From the NCBI RefSeq assembly GCF_002959755.1, contig NZ_PPCW01000004.1:310001-374000 (forward strand): 64,000 nt of DNA. Direction: 5' to 3'. The notes beneath the pieces were generated by a model that did not search any database, was not told the origin of the DNA, and saw only the letters and a program-made list of their open reading frames with translations. The stretch's first letter is position 1. Each line of letters begins with the position of its first letter. A program made the position numbers and the translations under genes. Below are positions 54,999 through 63,337 of the stretch, piece by piece. The DNA is from Veillonella sp. T11011-6 (lineage in GTDB: Bacteria > Bacillota > Negativicutes > Veillonellales > Veillonellaceae).

Positions 54999-55955
54999 TT
55001 AGAACAAATCTTTTTTCCACATCCCAATAATGGCAATAATAGAGCAAAGTAGTGCAATGCCTACAACCTCATAGAAGCCATTTGGATCCTCTTGGAATGG
55101 CAATGGCACGTTTGTCCCCCACAAACTAAATACGATGGTAGGAACTGCCATGGCAATCGTTAGAGTAGCCAACATTTTCATAACCAAGTTAAGGTTATTA
55201 GAAATGATGGATGTAAAGGCGTTCATCATGTTCATCAAGATATTAGAGTACATTTCAACCATCTCGATGGCCTGTTTATTTTCGATAATAACGTCCTCTA
55301 GTAAGTCCTCATCCTCTTCATACATCTTGAGGAGGTGTTTATAGGAGCTATGGCCACGCAAGCGCAATAGACGTTCCATAACAGTACCATTTGTGCGCAA
55401 TGCAGAGGTAAAGTATGTCATGGATTTCTGTAATTCCAACAATTGGAAGAAGTCTTTATTTTTTGTAGTATGACGCAATTGGATTTCAATATCGTCGGTA
55501 CGACGGTTGATTTGTTGCAAGTAACGCAAGAACATAGTCGCTGTACGATACAAGATTTGGAACAAGAAACGCGTCTTTTTGTATGTATAGAACGTAGAAA
55601 TCTGATTAGAAATAAATGGATACAATACTTCGGACTCTTCTAAGCAGATGGTAATGAAGAAGTCTGGCGTCAAGAAGATACCAAGCGGTACTGTATCATA
55701 CATATCGTTACCGCGGATAACCGGAATATTAATAACGATAAAGATGTAGTTATCCTCTAACTCCACGTGAGAACGTTCTTCCATATCGAGAGCGGTCTTT
55801 AAAACGTCCGTTGGGATTTCCGTCAAAATATTGATAAGGGATAACTCATCGGGGTCTGGGTTCACCAAATTTACCCAAGAACCTTTTGTGGCATCTGATA
55901 CAGTGCTATCGGAAACTAACTCTTCTTCTATATGTTTATACACCGTAATCATGCT
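54999..55955 (-). CDS. CorA-family divalent cation channel with GTN instead of GMN
   Basis: This pentameric magnesium/divalent channel has 318 aa from the ATG at 55955, which AAGGAGGG precedes by 6 bases. A long soluble N-terminal domain ends in two membrane helices with the charged tail KKDLF. The pore-mouth signature, usually GMN, reads WGTNVPLPF (near residue 282). The rest of the family pattern is kept: helix AMAVPTIVFSLWG and the acidic loop. The substitution may alter ion selection. A promoter and a GTGAAAGTTTT motif lie upstream. Confidence 0.88.
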   Translation of the reverse strand, partial: SMITVYKHIEEELVSDSTVSDATKGSWVNLVNPDPDELSLINILTEIPTDVLKTALDMEERSHVELEDNYIFIVINIPVIRGNDMYDTVPLGIFLTPDFFITICLEESEVLYPFISNQISTFYTYKKTRFLFQILYRTATMFLRYLQQINRRTDDIEIQLRHTTKNKDFFQLLELQKSMTYFTSALRTNGTVMERLLRLRGHSSYKHLLKMYEEDEDLLEDVIIENKQAIEMVEMYSNILMNMMNAFTSIISNNLNLVMKMLATLTIAMAVPTIVFSLWGTNVPLPFQEDPNGFYEVVGIALLCSIIAIIGMWKKDLF

Positions 55956-55994
55956 ATCCCTCCTTCCAACGAACTTATAGTAATCATCTAATAA

Positions 55995-56042
55995 ATTATA
56001 TACTATTTTATAGCTATTATTCAATTCAATTGTGAAAGTTTT
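55995..56042 (-). promoter_or_regulatory. Promoter of the corA-like gene with upstream GTGAAAGTTTT
   Basis: On the minus strand TTGAAT (56019-56024), an 18-base spacer and TATAAT (55995-56000) form a promoter 40 bases before the start. AAAACTTTCAC (56032-56042) sits just upstream of the -35, where an activator could bind. Confidence 0.6.
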
Positions 56043-56255
56043 GTGTATCTAGAACATACATATACAGTTTTATGTCTATTTATGATGTACAAATGTATAT
56101 AGTAAAAGTATCGTAAATGTTTAATCCACACAATAAAATAACCTCTAAGTTAGTCAGTTACTAACCTAGAGGTTATTTATATCAACCCTAATCATTCAGA
56201 TCAGGAGAATGTAATTTATTTCGTTCCTCTACAGAGATATAAACTCTGCTTTCAC
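56043..56255. other. Remainder of the gap between the corA-like and Zn/Cd ATPase genes
   Basis: AT-rich DNA. It holds the ATPase terminator (56137-56177) and otherwise no gene that I can support. Confidence 0.5.
56137..56177 (-). terminator. Terminator of the Zn/Cd ATPase gene
   Basis: AATAACCTCTA with TAGAGGTTATT, plus an inner GTTAG/CTAAC pair. T-rich on both sides. Confidence 0.75.
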
Positions 56256-58388
56256 TTAATTGCGGCGCAAGATACGAACAGAGTTCAAGATACAAAGGAT
56301 GGATACGCCAGTATCACCAAATACTGCCCACCACATGGATGCATAGCCCATGAGGCCAAGCGCCATGATAAGGATTTTAACAGCAATAGCGAATACAACG
56401 TTTTGCCATGCTACACGCAATGTCGCTTTGGACAAGTCAAGGATATGTGCAATAGCAGTCAAAGATGGACGCATGAACACAACATCTGCTGCCTCGATAG
56501 CCGCATCAGCACCACTACCCATCGCGCCACCTACATCAGCACCTGCAAGTACTGGAGCATCGTTGATGCCATCCCCTACGAACATAGTTGGACCATATTC
56601 AGAGCGAATATCTTGTACAACGGACAATTTATCTTGAGGCAACAACTGAGCACGTACAGCACTTACGCCAGTTTCTTTAGCGATGTAATTCGCACTTGCT
56701 TCAGCATCACCTGTAAGCATAACAGTTTTAATATCTTGACCATTAAGATTAGCAATCGCTTCAGCAGAGTCTGGGCGAGCTTCATCGGCGATGATGATAC
56801 GACCTAAGTATGTATTGCCTTCTGCAACAAGAACTTCTGTGCCATATTCAGCAGCTTCTGTTGGATAGCCTTGAACATTATAGCGTTCCATAAGACGACG
56901 GTTACCAATAAGTACTTGTTGACCATCAGTCATACCTACCATACCTTCACCAGCTAACTCTTGAACGAAATCTGAAGGTTCCACTGTAAGGCCTTGATCT
57001 TTTGCTTCAGACACGATGCTTGTTGCGATTGGATGTGTAGAAACGGCTTCAATAGCTGCCGCCATGGATAACAATTGACTGGAACTTACATGAGAGCCTA
57101 CAGTTTCTACGCTGTGAACTTTGAACTCACCAGATGTGATGGTACCAGTTTTATCAAGAGCTACGGCTTTCACATTAGCCAATGCCTCGATAACACGACC
57201 ACCTTTTAATAAGATACCGTGTTTAGACGCATTGCCGATACCGGAGAAGAATGCAAGTGGCACGCTAAGCACCAATGCACATGGGCAAGAAATAACGAGG
57301 AATGTTAAGGCTGTGTAAATCCATTTATGCCATTCACCTGTAATAAGGGATGGAATAATGGCAACAGCAAGAGCAAGGAATACAACGATTGGAGTGTATA
57401 CGCGAGCAAAACGCGTAATGAAACGGTCGATTTTAGGTTTAGAAGATGCTGCATTTTCCACGGCATCAAGAATTTTAGTAACCATGGATTCTTCAAGAAC
57501 CTTATCTACACGCATTGTAATGCGACCAGATTCGTTGATACAACCAGACATAAGTTGAGTGCCAGGTACGGCGCGAACAGGTACAGGTTCACCTGTTACA
57601 GGCGCTGTATTAACGCGTGTTTCACCTTCAAGCACTGTGCCGTCTAGAGGAATTAAATCGCCAGGACGAACTTCGATAGTCCAGCCTACTTCAACCTTTT
57701 CAGGAGCCATAACTACGATTTCACCACCGCAGTCTGTATCTACAACCCGCACCTCTTGAGGACGCATATCGACAGCGTTCATGATTTCTGTACGACTACG
57801 ATCAGTTGCTTTTTCTTCGAAGAACTCACCGATACGGTAGAACAAGATAACGCCTACGGCTTCAGGCAATGCATCGATAGCAATAGCGCCCAATGTAGCG
57901 ATAGACATCAAGAAGTTCTCGTCGAACACTTGGCCTTTTAAGATATTGCGACCTGCGATGCGCAATACTGGGAACGCAAGAAGAATATACGCAACATAGT
58001 AAATTGGAGTCTCAATACTCTCTGGCAAGCTGATAGATGGGACAAAGGATGACAAAACGTCATAAATCATAAATAACAAGCCTGCTACGATGACTGCAAT
58101 TGTTACAGCATCACTACCACGATCCTGGTCAGAACCATGATCATTCATAGCCGCTTTAGATTTACGTTCATAATCTGCTACGGTTACGCCCTCTTCGATG
58201 GTATCACAAATGTCTTGAATGTCACGTTTAAGAGCTTCACGGTCTTCCCAAGAGCCGGTTAATTTTAATTGATGTGTAGCAAGTGTGAAATTTGCAGTCT
58301 CTACCACATCCATTTTACGGATACGATCTTCAATTTTTGCTGCGCAGTTCGGACAGTTCAAATCCTTCAATAGCAATGTTTCTTCCAT
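56256..58388 (-). CDS. P1B-type heavy-metal ATPase (Zn/Cd/Pb type)
   Basis: This ATP-driven exporter of zinc, cadmium or lead is in the inner membrane (710 aa). AAAGGAGATATC precedes the ATG. The N-terminal HMA domain has CPNC (near residue 14). The membrane CPC lies in ISCPCALVLSVPLAF (near 369), the phosphorylation site in DKTGT (near 407), and GDGINDAPVLAGAD near 606. The last helix pair has FGDTGVSILCILNS, as in the ZntA/CadA group rather than CopA. No regulator gene is adjacent. Confidence 0.93.
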   Translation of the reverse strand: MEETLLLKDLNCPNCAAKIEDRIRKMDVVETANFTLATHQLKLTGSWEDREALKRDIQDICDTIEEGVTVADYERKSKAAMNDHGSDQDRGSDAVTIAVIVAGLLFMIYDVLSSFVPSISLPESIETPIYYVAYILLAFPVLRIAGRNILKGQVFDENFLMSIATLGAIAIDALPEAVGVILFYRIGEFFEEKATDRSRTEIMNAVDMRPQEVRVVDTDCGGEIVVMAPEKVEVGWTIEVRPGDLIPLDGTVLEGETRVNTAPVTGEPVPVRAVPGTQLMSGCINESGRITMRVDKVLEESMVTKILDAVENAASSKPKIDRFITRFARVYTPIVVFLALAVAIIPSLITGEWHKWIYTALTFLVISCPCALVLSVPLAFFSGIGNASKHGILLKGGRVIEALANVKAVALDKTGTITSGEFKVHSVETVGSHVSSSQLLSMAAAIEAVSTHPIATSIVSEAKDQGLTVEPSDFVQELAGEGMVGMTDGQQVLIGNRRLMERYNVQGYPTEAAEYGTEVLVAEGNTYLGRIIIADEARPDSAEAIANLNGQDIKTVMLTGDAEASANYIAKETGVSAVRAQLLPQDKLSVVQDIRSEYGPTMFVGDGINDAPVLAGADVGGAMGSGADAAIEAADVVFMRPSLTAIAHILDLSKATLRVAWQNVVFAIAVKILIMALGLMGYASMWWAVFGDTGVSILCILNSVRILRRN

Positions 58389-58642
58389 GATATCTCCTTT
58401 GATAATAGTGAAATCTTCTATCCTGTATTGTAAATTAATAGGTAATATTTTTCTAATACTTATTAGACATATCTTGTTTCATATCTTGTTATATATGTTC
58501 CTAAACATTTTTCATCAGATATTTTATTTATATGAATATCTGTTCATATGTTTATATTACATCAAAGGAGATTAAATGTCAATACAAAATCATATTCAAC
58601 ATATATCAAATTTTATTTACTTTAGTTCTAACTATATTCACC

Positions 58643-60175
58643 TTATATCAAATTTCGTTCTACCAGGAATTTATGTGCTACATCAGCTGGCAGTTGGTGT
58701 TCCGTTTCAACGGCGTAATTCATCTTCGCCATCTCTTGATCTGTAATCGTATGATTCAAACTTTCTAATACAGGGCGCAGTTCAGGATGAGCAATCAATA
58801 CTTCGCTACGCACCACATTACCAGACATATAAGATGGATATAAATGTTTATCATCTTGTAACACCGTAATCGGTGTAATACTTAATTGACCATCAGTCGT
58901 GAATATCGGCATTGCATCCACCTCATCACGACCAATAGCCGTATATTTTAGCCCTATATCCATATCTTTAGTAGCTTTAAAACTCATGCCATACACGCGT
59001 TGTAATCCAGCATAGCCATCTTCACGTCCAAAGAAATCATATTCCCCTCCTAATGTTAGGGATGGTGCTATACGAGCAAGATCCGAATACGTTTTTACGC
59101 CATAACTCTGAGCAATTTCATTACGCACTCCTATGCCATAGGTATTATTAAAACCGTACATGCCGACCCACTCAAAATTATATTTCTCTTTATAGGCCTG
59201 TGAAAGCTCATTAAATAGACTTTCATCATACGTATCTGTACGTTTTAGCACAGCAGACCAAGCCGTACCAGTATATTCAGGATATATATCAAATTGGCCA
59301 GAAAGCATAGCTGGTTGAATATTTGATGTACCACCACCGACACCTTCTGTAACCTCTACGGTTAAATCAGTCTTCTTCTCGATTAATTCTTTTAAGATAT
59401 TCCCCAAAATAAGCTGTTCCGTCATAGGCTTCGTTGCAATATGAATAACATCAGTCTTCACATGACGGCAATACATAGCCCAGCCACCTATACCCATCGC
59501 AATTATCATCATAATCGAAACAAATATAATCGTATAGCGCTTCATATGAGGGCTAATACGCGTTACTCTTTCACCTAGAGAAAAGAGAGCATCAACGGTA
59601 ATGGCTAATAGGGCAATCAGTAGACTGCCTGCAATTGTCAAAGCACTTTGATTCGTTGTAATCCCCCTATAAATCGCCACACCTAAGCCACCAGCACCAA
59701 TAAAGGATGCAATACCTGTCAAGGCAATGGTCATAACGAGCATAGTCCGTATACCAGCCATAATAGTTGGCATGGCCAAGGGAATCTCTATATTCCACAA
59801 ACGTTGAATCCGCGTAAGCCCTAACGCAATTCCCGCTTCACACATAGATTGATCAATTTGGTTAAGACCAGTAAATGTATTTCGTACCATCGGTAATAAG
59901 GCATAGATAACCAATGCAATGATAGCGGTCGTATTACCAACACCCGATACATACAACAAAAGGCCTAACATCGATATAGATGGAATCGTATATAGGAAAT
60001 TAACCACTACCATAACGGGCGCAGCTAGCCGTTTATATTCGTATATAAACACACCCAATAATCCACCGATGATGGTAGCAATAACAGAAGCTAATACTGA
60101 AATTTCTATATGTTCCCATAACAACTGGAGGAAAAAATCATAGCGATTGATAAGTAATGATATGACCTCATGCAT
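58643..60175 (-). CDS. Osmoprotectant ABC transporter, permease fused to substrate-binding protein
   Basis: This quaternary-amine/betaine-type importer has 510 aa from the ATG at 60175, preceded by AAAGGCGG. The N-terminal 200 residues are an OpuC/ProW-type permease with the ABC-contact motif EAGIALGLTRIQRLWNIEIPLAMP. A further membrane helix (about 220-240) leads to an OpuAC/ProX-type binding domain (about 245-505) with PEYTGTAWSAVL and MPIFTTDGQLS. Such fusions are known in OpuC/OsmU-like systems. No ATPase gene is adjacent, so the partner must be encoded elsewhere. Confidence 0.9.
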   Translation of the reverse strand: MHEVISLLINRYDFFLQLLWEHIEISVLASVIATIIGGLLGVFIYEYKRLAAPVMVVVNFLYTIPSISMLGLLLYVSGVGNTTAIIALVIYALLPMVRNTFTGLNQIDQSMCEAGIALGLTRIQRLWNIEIPLAMPTIMAGIRTMLVMTIALTGIASFIGAGGLGVAIYRGITTNQSALTIAGSLLIALLAITVDALFSLGERVTRISPHMKRYTIIFVSIMMIIAMGIGGWAMYCRHVKTDVIHIATKPMTEQLILGNILKELIEKKTDLTVEVTEGVGGGTSNIQPAMLSGQFDIYPEYTGTAWSAVLKRTDTYDESLFNELSQAYKEKYNFEWVGMYGFNNTYGIGVRNEIAQSYGVKTYSDLARIAPSLTLGGEYDFFGREDGYAGLQRVYGMSFKATKDMDIGLKYTAIGRDEVDAMPIFTTDGQLSITPITVLQDDKHLYPSYMSGNVVRSEVLIAHPELRPVLESLNHTITDQEMAKMNYAVETEHQLPADVAHKFLVERNLI

Positions 60176-60347
60176 TACAGATACCGCCTTTCTCATAAAA
60201 CAATACAAAGAGTATATATAGTCATATAACAGCTAATCATATAGGGTATTTTTATACGAGAATATAATTAAATTACAACCCTTTTCATCATTGTATACCG
60301 AATCACACCTTAACTCTAGCCCTTAAACCATATATAAAGACAACTCT

Positions 60348-60680
60348 TTATATTGTCATATCATACAGATTCAATTCCTTAATAGATCTAAAGGGAATAT
60401 CTATGCCTTGAACAGATATAATTTGCATTTGCGCACTAATCATATCAACAGCCCCTATAAGCTCTGTATATCTTTGTTTATTGTAGTAAACAATTCGCAC
60501 CCATTCTCCGCAATGTATAGTCTGTAAAACCTTATTTAACTCATCTACTTGATCCTCCGATAGCTCTACACGATGCTCTTTAGGCCGTGCCACAGCTGCC
60601 AGTAATACTTCAAATCCCTTTAATGCCGCAAAGGGCATAAATTGTTTTGCTCGTTGCAAACGAGACATACGATGTTTCAT
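60348..60680 (-). CDS. YolD-like protein
   Basis: A 110-residue protein of the YolD family, whose genes typically sit beside Y-family polymerase genes. GGGGAGG precedes the ATG. The N-terminus RMSRLQRAKQFMPFAALKGFEVLL and the later GEWVRIVYYNKQRY are characteristic. It begins 80 bases past the polymerase stop on the same strand and is probably in the same SOS operon. Its role is not established; a polymerase accessory or regulator is usually proposed. Confidence 0.85.
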   Translation of the reverse strand: MKHRMSRLQRAKQFMPFAALKGFEVLLAAVARPKEHRVELSEDQVDELNKVLQTIHCGEWVRIVYYNKQRYTELIGAVDMISAQMQIISVQGIDIPFRSIKELNLYDMTI

Positions 60681-60760
60681 TAATGTATACCTCCCCTTAT
60701 GCGACTAATCTATTTTCAATTGTATTCTTCGTTCAATTGCCATTGTATCCATTACACTAT

Positions 60761-62044
60761 TTATTCCCCATTATGGCCACCTACCAAGGTATTTCTAAAG
60801 CGCATTGTCCCTTCATCTTGCAAGCTAGAGGCACGTAAAATAGAGTTTTTACCGAACTGCTCCTTGATAGATAACATCGCCTCATGTACTTGCCGCTCCT
60901 TTTCCTCTTCCTCCGTCGCAAGAGAGCTGAATAAATCTACCTCCTGAGGTATAGCAGAGCGATTGACTAAATCCTCAAAGCTTACGCCTATACGCCGTAT
61001 AAGTTCATTTTTATGGCAATGTTGTTCATATAATTTAATTACTGCCGTCGTTAATGTTTGCAACGAATCAGTGTACTGTTTAAGCTTTTTAGAACCTCCA
61101 GTAGAGCGCACCATATCATCTGCATAGCCAATATGAACATGAATATGGTTCGTAACCCCTTTGATTTGTAAAAGCTCTAATACCAAGGACTCCACCATTT
61201 CTCGCATAGGCACGTACGCCTCTTCGTAAGTATAGTTACGCAACAAAATCTGGCTATGCGAGATAGAATGCTTAATAGGACGATACGCATGGATATCTGC
61301 AATCGTACACGGCTCACGGCCCCAAGCATGATCGATAATGAGCTCTGCATTAATGCCAAACTCCTTATATAACTTAGCCTCTGGCACCATGGTGATGCCA
61401 TGTAAATCATAAGCGCCATACTTGTGCAAACGATTGGCTATACCCTTACCAATCTGCCAAATATCGGTCAACGGCTGATGATACCAAATTTTCTCTTTAA
61501 AGAGGCTTTCATCAAGATACCCTATAAAATCAGGTGCATGTTTTGCGAGGATATCGAGAGCAATTTTGGCGAGGAATAAATTCGTTCCAATTCCAACAGT
61601 AGCATAAATGTTAGTCGCCTTGAGCACTGCATCAAGTAACATCTGCGCTAGCTCACGAGGCGTTTTCTTGTAAAGTGGCAAGTAAGGAGTTATATCAATG
61701 AAATACTCATCGATAGAGTACACATGCACATCCTCCGGTGCCACATACTTGAGCAAGGTCCCATAAATCTGAGCGGATACCTGCATATACCGCTTCATAT
61801 GGGGCTTTACCGTTAAATATTCAATGTGCGGAGGAATCTCAAAAAGACGACTGCGATTCTTAACGCCTAACTTTTTTAAGGCCGGTGAAATAGCCAACGT
61901 AATAGCCCCTTTGCCACGAGACCCATCGGCCACTACCAAAGGCGTTGTAAACGGATCCAGCCCCAAATCAGCGCACTCCACAGACGCGTAAAAACTCTTC
62001 AAATCAATGCACATATACATCCGATCCGTATCAGCTGAACCCAT
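60761..62044 (-). CDS. Y-family DNA polymerase (UvrX/YqjW, UmuC-like)
   Basis: A translesion polymerase of 427 aa; AAGGAGGTG precedes the ATG. The palm has CIDLKSFYASVECADLG near the start and the catalytic YSIDEYFIDI near residue 114. A helix-hairpin-helix (DIWQIGKGIANRLHKYGAYDLHGI) and a little-finger domain follow. The lack of a separate partner UmuD and the neighbour yolD match the Bacillus UvrX/YqjW type. A LexA-like box overlaps its promoter, so DNA damage should induce it. Confidence 0.92.
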   Translation of the reverse strand: MGSADTDRMYMCIDLKSFYASVECADLGLDPFTTPLVVADGSRGKGAITLAISPALKKLGVKNRSRLFEIPPHIEYLTVKPHMKRYMQVSAQIYGTLLKYVAPEDVHVYSIDEYFIDITPYLPLYKKTPRELAQMLLDAVLKATNIYATVGIGTNLFLAKIALDILAKHAPDFIGYLDESLFKEKIWYHQPLTDIWQIGKGIANRLHKYGAYDLHGITMVPEAKLYKEFGINAELIIDHAWGREPCTIADIHAYRPIKHSISHSQILLRNYTYEEAYVPMREMVESLVLELLQIKGVTNHIHVHIGYADDMVRSTGGSKKLKQYTDSLQTLTTAVIKLYEQHCHKNELIRRIGVSFEDLVNRSAIPQEVDLFSSLATEEEEKERQVHEAMLSIKEQFGKNSILRASSLQDEGTMRFRNTLVGGHNGE

Positions 62045-62105
62045 ATCAACACCTCCTTAAACCGCTAAATCACTAGATTTTACAAGAAGAATAATTTCTA
62101 TGATT

Positions 62106-62145
62106 AGTATAACAAAAATACTGAGTATTTTCAAACATATGTTTG
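62106..62145 (-). promoter_or_regulatory. SOS promoter with LexA-type box
   Basis: On the minus strand TTGAAA (62129-62134), a 17-base spacer and TATACT (62106-62111) form a strong promoter 62 bases upstream of the polymerase gene. CAAACATATGTTTG (62132-62145), a perfect 14-bp palindrome close to the Gram-positive LexA consensus CGAACN4GTTCG, overlaps the -35. A second palindrome centred on ACTGAGT (62115-62131) fills the spacer. Confidence 0.8.
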
Positions 62146-62179
62146 TTATTATATCAGTAAATTTTGAACATAAAAAATA

Positions 62180-62226
62180 AAAAGAGTACCTACTATTAGA
62201 CATCAAATCTAATAGTAGGTACTCTT
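62180..62226 (-). terminator. Terminator of the unrecognised gene at 62.2 kb
   Basis: A 19-bp stem with a 7-base loop; A/T-rich flanks give T residues on the minus strand. Confidence 0.82.
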
Positions 62227-62241
62227 AAGTACGCATATAAC

Positions 62242-63027
62242 TTAACCCAATATGGTTTCTTTAGGACTTCTATAATAAACTAATCCCTTTTCACTTCTAT
62301 AATCCATGCTAGTCTCTTTAAGCCTACAAAAATGCCCCCTAAGATCTATAGAAATCTTTCTTAACCACAATTCTTGTCGTTTATTGCTCAAAAAATCTTT
62401 CCGATTATCACAAGAATCAAATAATTCAAGAGCTTCACTTAAAACCTCGGACTGATTACAGTTTATAGCTCGAAGAGTAGTAAGGTAGTTACGTTTAAAA
62501 GTATCAAAGGCATCAACGCAATACTCACCTAACTCACTCAAAAACACTGTATACCCTAGCATAAAAATCATCATAATTTGCTCAAAACTATAATGAGATA
62601 GAAAAGAAATATAGAGATGATCAACACTATCCGTATTAGGTACATCAAACAAGGTGAAATCATTAATACAAGTATGATATGAGGGTTCCATTAATCTAGA
62701 TACACAATCTAGTTCCAAGTAATCTATCGCATCACGCAAATGACCTTCCCAATCAAAGTCTTCAAACCACTCTGCTGCATCAACAATATCTTCCATGCCC
62801 ATACCTTGGAAAACAATCTCCCTTAAGTCCTTTGACAACTGGTATTCATCAATTAAATCTATCATGGACAAATGATAATGCAGGCTCTCAAATACACCTA
62901 GACTAATACGATTATATTTATAAGCCTCTGCAGCACCTAATCCAACCATCAACAAATAAAATTCAATATTTCGTTTTCCACTAATAGTTAAATTCATCAT
63001 ACATAGGATGGAAACCTTATATTCCAT
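62242..63027 (-). CDS. Hypothetical protein, N-terminal part weakly DUF3969-like
   Basis: A 261-residue acidic protein I do not recognise with confidence. The region around MVGLGAAEAYKYNRISLGVFESLHYHLSMIDLI (about 28-60) weakly recalls the small DUF3969 family; the rest shows only predicted helices, rich in Glu, Asp, Leu and Tyr. No signal peptide or clear membrane span. The ATG at 63027 has no strong site, and an ATG at residue 10 is an alternative. AT-rich composition differs from dnaB next door, a mild sign of separate origin. A terminator of its own follows. Confidence 0.65.
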   Translation of the reverse strand: MEYKVSILCMMNLTISGKRNIEFYLLMVGLGAAEAYKYNRISLGVFESLHYHLSMIDLIDEYQLSKDLREIVFQGMGMEDIVDAAEWFEDFDWEGHLRDAIDYLELDCVSRLMEPSYHTCINDFTLFDVPNTDSVDHLYISFLSHYSFEQIMMIFMLGYTVFLSELGEYCVDAFDTFKRNYLTTLRAINCNQSEVLSEALELFDSCDNRKDFLSNKRQELWLRKISIDLRGHFCRLKETSMDYRSEKGLVYYRSPKETILG

Positions 63028-63152
63028 CTCACAATACTTACATATTGTACGACACTAATAAAATCTATCTAGTACTATTATACACTTTAATAAGACTTAT
63101 TTTCTACTAACATACCCCAAAACTTCTATTCCCAGTTCTTCCAACAATACAA
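63028..63152. other. AT-rich leader region of the unrecognised gene
   Basis: No gene, hairpin or obvious promoter match is seen. It begins at the start codon of the 62.2-kb gene and ends at the left arm of element C. Confidence 0.4.
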
Positions 63153-63336
63153 CGAAAACTATCTAGTGCCACTATATTGATGGGACACCTTCATATGTAC
63201 AGTGATAAAAAGAAAGGACTATACTTATGCAGCGACATCAGGTCACGAGGAGCAAAGAAGTATAGTCCTTTCTTTTTAGTTAAAATGTAGCTATGTTACG
63301 GGGCCCCATCAATATAGGCACGCCCCGATAGTTTTC
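63153..63336 (+). repeat. Structured repeat element C, abutting the dnaB stop codon
   Basis: The core at 63172-63317 (146 bases) is bounded by CTATATTGATGGGAC and GGGGCCCCATCAATATAG. A perfect 20-bp stem (63207-63226 with 63258-63277) encloses a 31-base loop with TGCAGCGAC...CGAGGAGCAAAG. Outer arms (63153-63172 and 63317-63336; GAAAACTATC with GATAGTTTTC) extend the pairing. The right arm ends one base before the dnaB stop codon. Same family as the two copies near 17.2-17.8 kb. Confidence 0.88.
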
Positions 63337-63337
63337 A

